DNA of 64,000 nucleotides from NCBI RefSeq assembly GCF_000019665.1, contig NC_010794.1, forward strand, positions 372,001 to 436,000, read 5' to 3'. A program made the translations under genes and the position numbers. The notes beneath the pieces were generated by a model. The model was not told where the DNA came from. It ran no database searches and saw only the letters and a program-made list of their open reading frames with translations. This stretch comes from Methylacidiphilum infernorum V4. Lineage in GTDB: Bacteria; Verrucomicrobiota; Verrucomicrobiia; Methylacidiphilales; Methylacidiphilaceae. Numbering within the stretch: the stretch's first letter is position 1; every line of letters starts with the position of its first letter. Positions 56,969 to 64,000 of the stretch are shown here, piece after piece.

Positions 56969-58076
56969 CTTTCACCGGCTTGAGCTGGCAATCTTCCTCG
57001 GCAAGCTCGCGTGCTATCCGCAATTCCATTTCCTTCTGCATAAGCTGATCGACGATGGGATCGATGTCCCCATCCATAAAAGACTGCAAGTTATAGAGAG
57101 TAATCGGTATTCTATGATCGGTAACCCGTCCCTGGGGAAAGTTGTAGGTCCTAATTTTTTCCGTTCGTTCTCCACTCCCGATCATGCTCTTTCTTTCTTG
57201 AGCCCGTTTTTGAGCTTCTTCTTCCTGTTTCCTGGCAAGGAGCCTCGCCTTAAGGATTTTGAGGGCCTTTTCTTTGTTTTTTATTTGTGATCTTTCATCT
57301 TGACATCTTACCATGATTCCAGAGGGGATATGGAAAACCTGAACGGCGGAATCGGTAGTATTGACTCCTTGACCGCCTGGTCCACTGGCCCGGCATACTT
57401 CTATCCTTAAGTCTTCGGCTTTAATATCCAGTTCCACTTCTTCTGTCTCCAGGAGAACGGCCACCGTTGCCGTCGAAGTATGGATTCTTCCTTGGGATTC
57501 CGTGGCTGGAACCCTTTGTACCCTATGAACCCCACTTTCAAATTTCATTTTTCTGAAAGCCTCCTTGCCTTGAACGGTAAAGATCACTTCTTTTAATCCT
57601 CCCAGCTCACTCGGATTGAAATGAAGCAATTCCTGTTTCCATCCCTTTTTTTCGGCATACTTACTATACATCCTATATAAATCCGCCGCAAAAAGAGCGG
57701 CTTCTTCTCCCCCAGTCCCTGCCCGTATTTCGATGATTACGTTTTTTGAACTTTTGTTTTCTTCGGGAGGGAAAAGTGACCCTAGAATGGCCATGGTCAG
57801 TTCTTGTATTTTATTGCTGAGCCTGGTTATTTCTTGCTGGGCGAGCTCTTGGATCTCGGGGTCCACTGTCTCCTTTGCTAAGCTTTCTACGGAGGACTTG
57901 GCATTCTCGATTTGTTTCAATTCCCCATAGAGATCAAGGGTTTCCTTGAGCCGGGTATGCTCTTTGGCTATTTCGATGGTTTTGGACGGATCGGTATAAA
58001 GCTCTTCTTTAGAAAGTTCGGTTTGAAGCTTGTCGAACTTCTTTTGGATTTTCTCAATATACCGGTCTAATTGCAT
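56943..58076 (-). CDS. prfA: Peptide chain release factor 1
   Basis: This 377-aa factor reads UAA and UAG and releases the peptide. GGQ is in [18 protein letters not shown] (about residue 243), and the codon-recognition tripeptide PAT is in [37 protein letters not shown] is the usual C-terminal motif. prmC, which methylates its GGQ glutamine, follows with overlap. Confidence 0.97.
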   Translation of the reverse strand: MQLDRYIEKIQKKFDKLQTELSKEELYTDPSKTIEIAKEHTRLKETLDLYGELKQIENAKSSVESLAKETVDPEIQELAQQEITRLSNKIQELTMAILGSLFPPEENKSSKNVIIEIRAGTGGEEAALFAADLYRMYSKYAEKKGWKQELLHFNPSELGGLKEVIFTVQGKEAFRKMKFESGVHRVQRVPATESQGRIHTSTATVAVLLETEEVELDIKAEDLRIEVCRASGPGGQGVNTTDSAVQVFHIPSGIMVRCQDERSQIKNKEKALKILKARLLARKQEEEAQKRAQERKSMIGSGERTEKIRTYNFPQGRVTDHRIPITLYNLQSFMDGDIDPIVDQLMQKEMELRIARELAEEDCQLKPVKDGGKPLIV

Positions 58077-58140
58077 GAATCTAAGTTGGAAAGAAAATCA
58101 ATCGAGGAAGAGACAAAAAGAAAAGAACTAAAAGAAGAAT

Positions 58141-58383
58141 TTACTTTGTCTTCTTCTTTTTATTGGACGATTCTCCGATGAAAGAAATCTTACCGAAGCG
58201 TCGAGCAAATTTCTCGACCCTACCCGCCGTATCGACGAATTTTTGCTGTCCCGTAAACAAAGGATGGCAGGAAGCGCATATGCCAATTCGAATGGATGGC
58301 TTTGTTGATTTTGTCGTATAAACGGCACCACAAGCACAACTGATTGTTGTTTCTTGATAATTGGGATGAATATCCTTTTTCAT
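58141..58383 (-). CDS. rpmE: 50S ribosomal protein L31
   Basis: This 80-aa protein is the zinc-binding (C+) type: Cys16, Cys18 (CACG), Cys36 and Cys39 ([11 protein letters not shown]) form the knuckle. KKDIHPNYQ is the conserved start and [22 protein letters not shown] the conserved core. The tail is Lys-rich and slightly extended. It has no Shine-Dalgarno, and a promoter candidate sits just upstream. Confidence 0.95.
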   Translation of the reverse strand: MKKDIHPNYQETTISCACGAVYTTKSTKPSIRIGICASCHPLFTGQQKFVDTAGRVEKFARRFGKISFIGESSNKKKKTK

Positions 58384-58395
58384 TATGGGTTAGAC

Positions 58396-58424
58396 AATAT
58401 AGCTATATTTTCTGATCATTCAAA
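58396..58424 (-). promoter_or_regulatory. Candidate internal promoter for rpmE
   Basis: On the minus strand TTTGAA (58424-58419) and TATATT (58401-58396) are 17 bp apart. The rpmE ATG is at 58383, 12 bp after the -10, so a very short leader is predicted. The -35 overlaps the fabF stop codon area. Confidence 0.4.
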
Positions 58425-59660
58425 TCTTTTTATAATTATACAGGCATTATGCCCTCCAAAACCAAAGGAATTGTTCATGGCTATCTTGACTTTTTGTTCA
58501 CGAGCTACATTAGGAACATAATCGAGATCACACTGCGGATCGGGTTCTTCCAAGTTGATCGTTGGAGGAATGATTCCTTCTTCTATGGTTTTTATACAGG
58601 CTATCAGTTCCACCGCCCCCGCCGCCCCCAAAAGATGACCGGTCATCGACTTTGTTGAACTTATCGGTATGCGATAGGCATGTTTACCCAGCGCTTGCTT
58701 AATGGCCATGGTTTCGCATACATCTCCTGGAATAGTGCTCGTGGCGTGGGCATTAATATAGTTAATTTCTTCGGGATTAATTTGGGCTTTTTTTATGGCC
58801 ATGACCATTGCGCGGGTTGCACCTTCTCCGGAAGGATCCGGAGCGGTAATATGATGAGCATCGGCCGAAAGGCCATATCCGATTATTTCCGCATGGATTG
58901 GTCCATTTCTCTTTTTAGCATGCTCCAGCTCTTCCAGGACAACGATCCCGGCCCCTTCACTCAAGACAAAACCGTCACGATTCTTGTCAAAAGGGCGAGA
59001 AGCTCTTTGAGGATCATTATTCCTGAGACTTAAAGCTTTCATGTTGGAAAATCCGGCAAGTCCTAAAGGAACAATGGATGCTTCAGAGCCGCCGGCGATG
59101 ATGACGTCGGCATCCCCATCTTGAATCATGCGGTAGGCTTCACCAATAGAATGGGCTGCAGAAGCGCAAGCGGTGACGATCGCAAAATTAGGCCCTTTTA
59201 AATTATACTCAATGGCGATCATCCCAGATGCCATGTTGGAAATCATCATGGGAATCATGAGAGGGCTGCACCGAGAGGGCCCTTTGGTCAGAAGAATGGT
59301 ATGTTGATCCTCCAAGGTCTTTAAACCGCCGATTCCTGAACTGACAATTACCCCCAGCCTAGAGCTATCTTCTCTATCGAAATCTAAACCGCTGCTTTCA
59401 ATAGCCTCTTTACTGGCAGCCATGGCGAATTGAACAAAGCGGTCTGCCCTGCGGGCATCCTTGGGATTTTTGAAGTATTTCGCCGGATTGAAATTTCGAA
59501 CCTCCCCTCCAAACTTGCAGTCGAAGTCACGTGTATCAAAAGCGGTAATTTCTCCAATCCCACTTTCCCCGTTGACGAGACTGTTCCAAAATTGCTGGAC
59601 ATTATTCCCGTTGGGACTCACTAACCCCATCCCACTGATGACCACTCGCCTTTTGCTCAT
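58416..59660 (-). CDS. fabF: 3-oxoacyl-[ACP] synthase II
   Basis: This 414-aa condensing enzyme extends acyl-ACP chains. The active site is Cys (VTACASAAHSIG, about residue 163), with the two His in NAHATSTIPGD and MTGHLLGAAG. RRVVISGMGLVSPNG and FGFGGHNA are standard termini. It lies 38 bp downstream of acpP in a fabD-fabG-acpP-fabF order typical of bacterial FAS II. Confidence 0.97.
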   Translation of the reverse strand: MSKRRVVISGMGLVSPNGNNVQQFWNSLVNGESGIGEITAFDTRDFDCKFGGEVRNFNPAKYFKNPKDARRADRFVQFAMAASKEAIESSGLDFDREDSSRLGVIVSSGIGGLKTLEDQHTILLTKGPSRCSPLMIPMMISNMASGMIAIEYNLKGPNFAIVTACASAAHSIGEAYRMIQDGDADVIIAGGSEASIVPLGLAGFSNMKALSLRNNDPQRASRPFDKNRDGFVLSEGAGIVVLEELEHAKKRNGPIHAEIIGYGLSADAHHITAPDPSGEGATRAMVMAIKKAQINPEEINYINAHATSTIPGDVCETMAIKQALGKHAYRIPISSTKSMTGHLLGAAGAVELIACIKTIEEGIIPPTINLEEPDPQCDLDYVPNVAREQKVKIAMNNSFGFGGHNACIIIKRFE

Positions 59661-59698
59661 AAACTCATCGACCGCTTTGTTGGCTTATGCCCAATCCC

Positions 59699-59953
59699 TT
59701 AACTTTCTTCTTCGAGGTTTTCTTCAATATATCGAATCACATCCCCAACGGTTTGCAACTTTTCTGCTTCTTCGTCCGGGACCTCGACGTTAAATTCTTC
59801 TTCAAAAGCCATGACGAGTTCTACGGTATCGAGAGAATCAGCGCCTAAATCCTCAATAAACCGTGCTTTTGGAGTAACCTGTTCAGGATTTACCCCTAAC
59901 TGCTCAACAATAATGTTTTTTACTCTTTCTTCGATCGATTTTTTTTCTGCCAT
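59699..59953 (-). CDS. acpP: Acyl carrier protein
   Basis: This 84-aa acidic protein carries the growing acyl chain on phosphopantetheine at Ser40 in [18 protein letters not shown]. The tail ends [12 protein letters not shown] at 59965 would extend it by four residues, but it lies inside the GGAGG used by the ATG at 59953. It is between fabG and fabF. Confidence 0.97.
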   Translation of the reverse strand: MAEKKSIEERVKNIIVEQLGVNPEQVTPKARFIEDLGADSLDTVELVMAFEEEFNVEVPDEEAEKLQTVGDVIRYIEENLEEES

Positions 59954-59985
59954 ATTTTCCTCCAATATGAAGATTTTCCTCCAAT
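59954..59985 (-). promoter_or_regulatory. Tandem 13-bp repeat containing the acpP Shine-Dalgarno
   Basis: ATTGGAGGAAAAT occurs twice on the minus strand, at 59966-59954 and 59985-59973. The copy next to the ATG gives the ribosome-binding GGAGG; the other is 19 bp upstream. A second ribosome standby site is one reading, but the duplication could be recent and neutral. Confidence 0.55.
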
Positions 59986-60043
59986 TTATGAGATATTCTT
60001 CTTAGCAATGTAAAAATTTTTTTTTCAAAATTTATCAGTAAAA

Positions 60044-60784
60044 TCAGGCTAGCAACCCTCCATCGATGACAAAAATTTGTCCCGTTATATAGTCCCCTCC
60101 TGGGCCTAATAAAAAAACAGCGAGCTTGGCTACTTCTTCGGCTTTCCCAAATCTTCCTAAAGGAATTTCTTTAAGAATCTTTTCTTTTCTTTCGAGAGGA
60201 ATATTATGAGTCATATCGGTCTCTATAAAACCTGGACAAAGAGCGTTGCAGGTTATGCCCTTGGGGCCAAGTTCCTTTGCTACTGTTCGAGTCAAGCCGA
60301 TGAGTCCTGCCTTCGATGCGGAATAATTGGCTTGTCCAGGAATGCCTATCAAAGCTGAAATAGAACTGATGTTTAAGATTCTTCCAAATCCTCTAGAAAG
60401 AAAATGCTTTCCAACCCATTTAATCAAGAAAAAGGAAGCCTTCAAGTTGGTATTTAACACGCTATCCCAGTCCGCTTCACTCATACGCAAGAGTAATCTA
60501 TCTTCAGTCTTGCCCGCATTATTAACCAAGAAATCTATTTGTCCAAATTCTTTCAAGACTTCATCAATAGTTTTTTTCAACTGGGAAATTTCGGAAATGT
60601 CAAGGGCATAACCCTTGGCCCGGATCCCTAAACCTTTTAATGTTCGTTCTGTTTCCTCTACCTTTGCAGGATTTTTGCTTATGAAAGCAATGGATGTGCC
60701 CAGCATGGCCAGTTCCATGGCTATGGCTCTCCCAATTCCCCGGCTGGCCCCGGTAATTAAAGCGACTTTATCTTTAAAGCTCAT
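60044..60784 (-). CDS. fabG: 3-oxoacyl-[ACP] reductase
   Basis: This 246-aa short-chain dehydrogenase reduces beta-ketoacyl-ACP with NADPH. LITGASRGIGRAIA is the cofactor motif at residues 10-23, NNAGKTEDRLLL and ILNISSISALIG follow, and the catalytic YSASKAG has Tyr and Lys. ITGQIFVIDGGL is the typical end. Its ATG overlaps the fabD stop by 11 bp. Confidence 0.97.
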   Translation of the reverse strand: MSFKDKVALITGASRGIGRAIAMELAMLGTSIAFISKNPAKVEETERTLKGLGIRAKGYALDISEISQLKKTIDEVLKEFGQIDFLVNNAGKTEDRLLLRMSEADWDSVLNTNLKASFFLIKWVGKHFLSRGFGRILNISSISALIGIPGQANYSASKAGLIGLTRTVAKELGPKGITCNALCPGFIETDMTHNIPLERKEKILKEIPLGRFGKAEEVAKLAVFLLGPGGDYITGQIFVIDGGLLA

Positions 60785-61694
60785 TTTTTAATGCATTGAT
60801 AGATTCTACATTCGATAGTGTTAAACAACGAATATGAGGAGCTATTTTTTTTAAAAAATTTCCAAAAATTTTCCTTGGAGAAACTTCAATAAACAGTTCT
60901 ATGCCCCAATCAAGCATAAAATGCAAACTCTCTTCCCAAAGGACAGCCTTGCAAATCTGTTTGCTCAAAGTATAACGGATTTCATCAACATCTCGAGCTG
61001 GCGATGCCCTGAGATTAGTCACAACGGGCACAGAGGGCATTTTAAGGTCTACTTCCTTGAGAAGATCATAAAAGCTCCTTGACGGCTCTTCCATAAAGGA
61101 ACTGTGGAAGGGACCGGAAACTTCAAGGGGGATTACCTTTTTAATGCCTTCTGCATGGGCAAGTTTAACGGCCTTTGTAATGGAGGCGGCTGAACCGCTC
61201 AGAACCTGTTGATCGGGGGAGTTGTAATTAGCCACCTCGCAACTCGACCGGGCAGCAATGGATTCAGCTTGTTTTCTCGAAGAACCGATTAAGGCGACCA
61301 TTTTACCGGGATTCTTTTCCGAAGCTTCGTGAATGAGTCGGGCTCTTTGCTTGACAAGTTCAAGTCCGGTAAAGAAATCAAAGCTGCCGGCCGCCGCATA
61401 AGCGGTGAGTTCACCAAGGGACAATCCTCCCATCCCCAAGATATCTATTCCTTTTATTTCTTGGTGTAAAATCCTAAACACCGTGTATCCAAATACGAAG
61501 AGGGAAGGCTGGCAGTTTAGAGTTTGAGCTAACTCATCTTGTGGACCATGAAAAGATAATTGGCTTAAGGGTGAATGGAGATGTTTATCCGCTTCCAAGT
61601 AAAGATCCTTGGCTAAAGGGTAATGTTCGAAAAAATCTTTACCCATCCCTATCTTTTGTGCTCCTTGTCCGCAAAACAATAATCCGATCCGCAT
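60774..61694 (-). CDS. fabD: Malonyl-CoA:ACP transacylase
   Basis: This 306-aa enzyme loads malonyl groups onto ACP. The start MRIGLLFCGQGAQ (ATG at 61694) matches the family; an upstream extension to 61778 would add 28 non-homologous residues that overlap nth. The nucleophile motif is GLSLGE (Ser92); the usual GHSxGE His is Leu here. His in VSGPFHSSFM serves as general base. FabD length is usually about 310. Confidence 0.94.
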   Translation of the reverse strand: MRIGLLFCGQGAQKIGMGKDFFEHYPLAKDLYLEADKHLHSPLSQLSFHGPQDELAQTLNCQPSLFVFGYTVFRILHQEIKGIDILGMGGLSLGELTAYAAAGSFDFFTGLELVKQRARLIHEASEKNPGKMVALIGSSRKQAESIAARSSCEVANYNSPDQQVLSGSAASITKAVKLAHAEGIKKVIPLEVSGPFHSSFMEEPSRSFYDLLKEVDLKMPSVPVVTNLRASPARDVDEIRYTLSKQICKAVLWEESLHFMLDWGIELFIEVSPRKIFGNFLKKIAPHIRCLTLSNVESINALKNEL

Positions 61695-61750
61695 GATAGA
61701 TGAAAAAAATAGACGACAGAATTTTTTGGTCAAATCTAATCGAAAAGAAA

Positions 61751-62449
61751 TTAATTGTTGACTCCTATCTTGGGGCAAAGGAGGTTGAGTTCACAGTGGA
61801 GGCAGTCGGGATTTCTAGCTTTACACCTTTTTCTTCCATGCCAGATCAGCAGGTTGCTAAATGTTGTCCATGATTCTTGAGGAATGCATCGCATCAAATC
61901 AAGCTCTATTTTTTCGGGTTGTTTTTCTTTAGTCAATCCAAGCCTATAAGCCACTCGGCTGACATGGGTATCTACGACGATTCCTTCGTTTATGCCATAG
62001 GCATTTCCTAAAACGACATTGGCTGTTTTACGCCCCACTCCGGGTAATTCGACCAGTTTATCCATTTGGGGAGGAACCTGCCCGTTAAATTTTGTAGCAA
62101 TCAGCCTGCAGGTATTCTTTATATTCCTGGCTTTTGTTTTATAAAAGCCAAGACTATGAATCATGCGTTCTAGTTCTTCTATGGAAGCCGAAGCATAATC
62201 CTCCGCAGTTTTATATTTTTCAAACAGCTTCGCGGTAACCAAGTTTACCTGCTCGTCGGTACATCGTGCAGAGAGAATGGTAGCGATGAGTAATTCCAAG
62301 GGATTCCTGAAAAAAAGGGCGGGCTTTGAATTGGGGTAAGTTTTTTCAAGGATGGCCAGGATCTTTGCTATTCTTTCCTTTTCATCCAAGCTTGCCGGAC
62401 CGTGAGCCGGAGAGGACGCTTCGATTGCAGTTTTCTGCTTTTTTTTCAC
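61751..62449 (-). CDS. nth: Endonuclease III
   Basis: This 232-aa DNA glycosylase/AP lyase removes oxidised pyrimidines. The helix-hairpin-helix is LVELPGVGRKTANVVLG with the catalytic Lys, VDTHVSRVAYRLG gives the catalytic Asp, and CKARNPDCLHCELNLLC matches the C-X6-C-X2-C-X5-C iron-sulfur loop. The start is GTG at 62449. It lies between rimO and fabD in the operon. Confidence 0.97.
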   Translation of the reverse strand: MKKKQKTAIEASSPAHGPASLDEKERIAKILAILEKTYPNSKPALFFRNPLELLIATILSARCTDEQVNLVTAKLFEKYKTAEDYASASIEELERMIHSLGFYKTKARNIKNTCRLIATKFNGQVPPQMDKLVELPGVGRKTANVVLGNAYGINEGIVVDTHVSRVAYRLGLTKEKQPEKIELDLMRCIPQESWTTFSNLLIWHGRKRCKARNPDCLHCELNLLCPKIGVNN

Positions 62450-62461
62450 CGTTCCTGGCCT

Positions 62462-63799
62462 TTATCGGGCGATCAAATCGTATTCTTTGAAATCTACAAT
62501 TTTAACTTCTGTGAAATGACCGGGGGGAAGATGATAGGGAACATGAACAAGAGCATCGACATCCGGGCAGTCCCATTCGGTTCGGGCTACACCGGGATAA
62601 TCCACGAGAACTTTTAGAGTTTTTCCCACCAGCTCCTTGTTTTTTTCCTTCGCTATCTCTTTTTGGAGTTCCATGATTTTTTTTGCCCGTCTCTTTTTAA
62701 CGATTTCAGGAACTTGGCCGTTCATTTTTTCAGCTTTTGTTCCTTCTTCAGCAGAGTAAGGGAATACACCAAGCCTGTCAAACTTGAATGAACTTACAAA
62801 TGAACAGAGTTTCTGAAAATCTTCTTCCGATTCTCCAGGGAATCCCACGATGAGCGTCGTTCGGATAGCCGCGTTTTTAATTTTTGTTCTCATTTCCGCA
62901 AGAAGCTCTCTAATGTAGGATTCTTCAGTTTTTCTCTGCATTCTCTCAAGAACAGGATTGGAAATATGTTGGATGGGAATATCGATATACTTGGCGATTT
63001 TTTTTGAAGTGCTGAATTTCTCAATCAAGGATGCATTCCAATGGGCGGGATGGGTATAAAGGAGCCGGATCCAGAAATCTCCTTCCAGGGTTTCCAAGCT
63101 ATCCAATAGGTCTACGAGCAAGGAAGATTGCCCGTTGGAGAGATCACGGCCGTAGAAGGTAGTATCTTGAGAAACAAGGATGATTTCTTTTGTTCCCCGT
63201 CGTATCATCGCTTCTGCTTCGGCGACCACATTCTGTATGGTGCGGCTTCGATACCTGCCCCTTATCCTGGGAATAATGCAAAAGGTGCAAGGATGATTGC
63301 ATCCTTCGGCGATCTTTAAGTAGCCAAAGTGGGAAGGAGTGAGTTTGAGTCTTGGATGCTCAAAATCAGGAATAAACCTTGGAGAAAAATTCAATGCAGG
63401 CATCTCTTTGGAAGAGGGAGGGGTATCAATTAGCTGTTTTACGTAGAGATCGATCTTGGGAATGTCATCAAGGCCTAGAAATAGGTCGACTTCAGGAAGT
63501 AAAGCCGAAAGCTCCTTGCCGTAACGTTGATAGAGGCAACCGCTCACCACTATTTTTTGCTTTTTAGAGGTCGTTGTTCTCCTGTGGATGGCGGCAAGAA
63601 TGGTATCGATAGATTCCTTTTTTGCAGGGAGTATAAAACCACAAGTATTGATTAACAGGATGTCAGCCTGGTGAGGGGAGGCGGTTAAAACCGCACCCGC
63701 TTCGAGCAGTTTCCCAAGCATGATTTCAGAATCAACGAGATTTTTAGAGCACCCCAAGGAAATCATGCCTACGCGAATGCCTGAAAGAGAAGTTTCCAT
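62462..63799 (-). CDS. rimO: Ribosomal protein S12 methylthiotransferase
   Basis: This 445-aa radical-SAM enzyme methylthiolates an Asp of S12. The N-terminal UPF0004 domain has [18 protein letters not shown] and INTCGFI cysteines, the radical SAM site is [12 protein letters not shown] (CxxxCxxC), and the TRAM-like C-terminus ends [26 protein letters not shown] is family-typical. It starts 12 bp upstream of nth and follows the rodZ-like gene. Confidence 0.97.
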
Positions 63800-63825
63800 A
63801 AAAACACCTATCTTATTCTTAAACG

Positions 63826-63854
63826 ATTAAAACGGAGGGCCAAAATGTTAACAA
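63826..63854 (-). promoter_or_regulatory. Candidate promoter for rimO and the downstream housekeeping run
   Basis: On the minus strand TTGTTA (63854-63849) and TTTAAT (63831-63826) are 17 bp apart, just after the rodZ-like stop. The predicted start lies about 20 bp before the rimO ATG at 63799. Confidence 0.4.
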
Positions 63855-63865
63855 AAGTTTATACC

Positions 63866-64000
63866 TCATGGAGTTGCCGGCAAAATAATATCCTGTGGCG
63901 ATTCCCCCGCTGAAGCTACAGAAATGCTTTTGCCATCTAAAATGAATTCCACTTGCGAAACATTGGAAGCGCGGATTTGGAATCGGGGACCGATAAATTC
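63866..64000 (-). CDS. C-terminal end of RodZ-like DUF4115 protein (partial)
   Basis: The frame is open from the window edge to a TGA at 63868-63866, giving 44 codons. FQIRASNVSQVEFILDGKSI fits the DUF4115 beta-domain of RodZ, where a 'R/GNA..V.V.LDGK' pattern is usual. rodZ next to rimO is a known gene order in many bacteria. The rest lies outside the window. Confidence 0.5.
   Translation of the reverse strand, partial: EFIGPRFQIRASNVSQVEFILDGKSISVASAGESPQDIILPATP

Noticed and set aside
59954-59985. Repeat pair as a start of a CRISPR-like array
   Set aside because: Only two copies, 6 bp between them, and it contains the acpP ribosome-binding site.
61695-61778. N-terminal extension of fabD
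   Set aside because: The 28 extra residues do not resemble FabD and overlap the nth stop; ATG at 61694 gives the family start.

Overview
The window looks like bacterial chromosome from a low-to-moderate G+C Gram-negative organism. The combination of squalene-hopene cyclase with a hopanoid phosphorylase, a three-subunit (cytochrome b558-type) succinate dehydrogenase, formate-tetrahydrofolate ligase, an outer-membrane barrel protein and the overall style of the proteins suggests a Verrucomicrobiota member, and Methylacidiphilum-like thermoacidophilic methanotrophs are my best guess. This is an inference from protein recognition, not a database result.

Layout. 1-492 is the start of a secreted outer-membrane barrel-like gene cut by the window edge. 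714-6492 (minus) is resB-like, pheS, ileS. fhs (6638-8326, plus) follows. A GC-rich IS607-family element (about 8356-10393) sits between fhs and a non-coding stretch; its recombinase tnpA is intact, but tnpB carries an in-frame stop and a frameshift. 10959-17618 holds a possible small membrane protein, lepB-lepA, an aldo/keto reductase, a DUF374 acyltransferase and a CNNM/CBS membrane protein. 17910-23424 (plus) is folC, a HAD-like gene and sdhC-sdhA-sdhB. 23489-28485 (minus) is a BASS-type transporter and pstS-pstC-pstA-pstB. 28758-36314 (plus) is a DsrE-like small gene, ispA, a secreted FKBP isomerase, shc, hpnG-like, an IscA/HesB protein and leuS. 36344-42450 holds pmbA/tldE-tldD, an M20 peptidase, tRNA-Arg(CCG), ferritin and parA. 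42626-47724 (plus) is a gldA-gldF-gldG-DUF4340 ABC-2 cassette. 47727-54359 holds a DUF2062 protein, a TetR regulator divergent from an EmrA-like adaptor, a GT39 glycosyltransferase, a NUDIX hydrolase and small unknowns. 54365-64000 (minus) is a tightly packed housekeeping run: rodZ-like (partial), rimO, nth, fabD, fabG, acpP, fabF, rpmE, prfA, prmC, murA, coaD.

How the genes fit together. The last block couples fatty-acid synthesis, translation termination (RF1 and its glutamine methylase), peptidoglycan precursor and CoA synthesis; several genes overlap by 4-26 bp. IspA, Shc and HpnG would act in sequence from prenyl diphosphate synthesis to hopanoid side-chain processing. The Pst genes form a complete high-affinity phosphate importer. 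The GldA/F/G-DUF4340 cassette is a recognisable ABC-2 system of unknown cargo.

Most of the window is ordinary core genome. The accessory signals worth a second look are the IS607 element with matching 11-bp flanks and a terminal hairpin, coding-like but broken stretches near 41.4 kb and 53.3 kb, a group of genes whose predicted -10 box lies 9-12 bp from the ATG with no Shine-Dalgarno (possible leaderless mRNAs), a possible Tat signal on TldD, and an EmrA-like adaptor with an extra C-terminal membrane helix. I found no CRISPR array, no rRNA and no convincing novel defence system.
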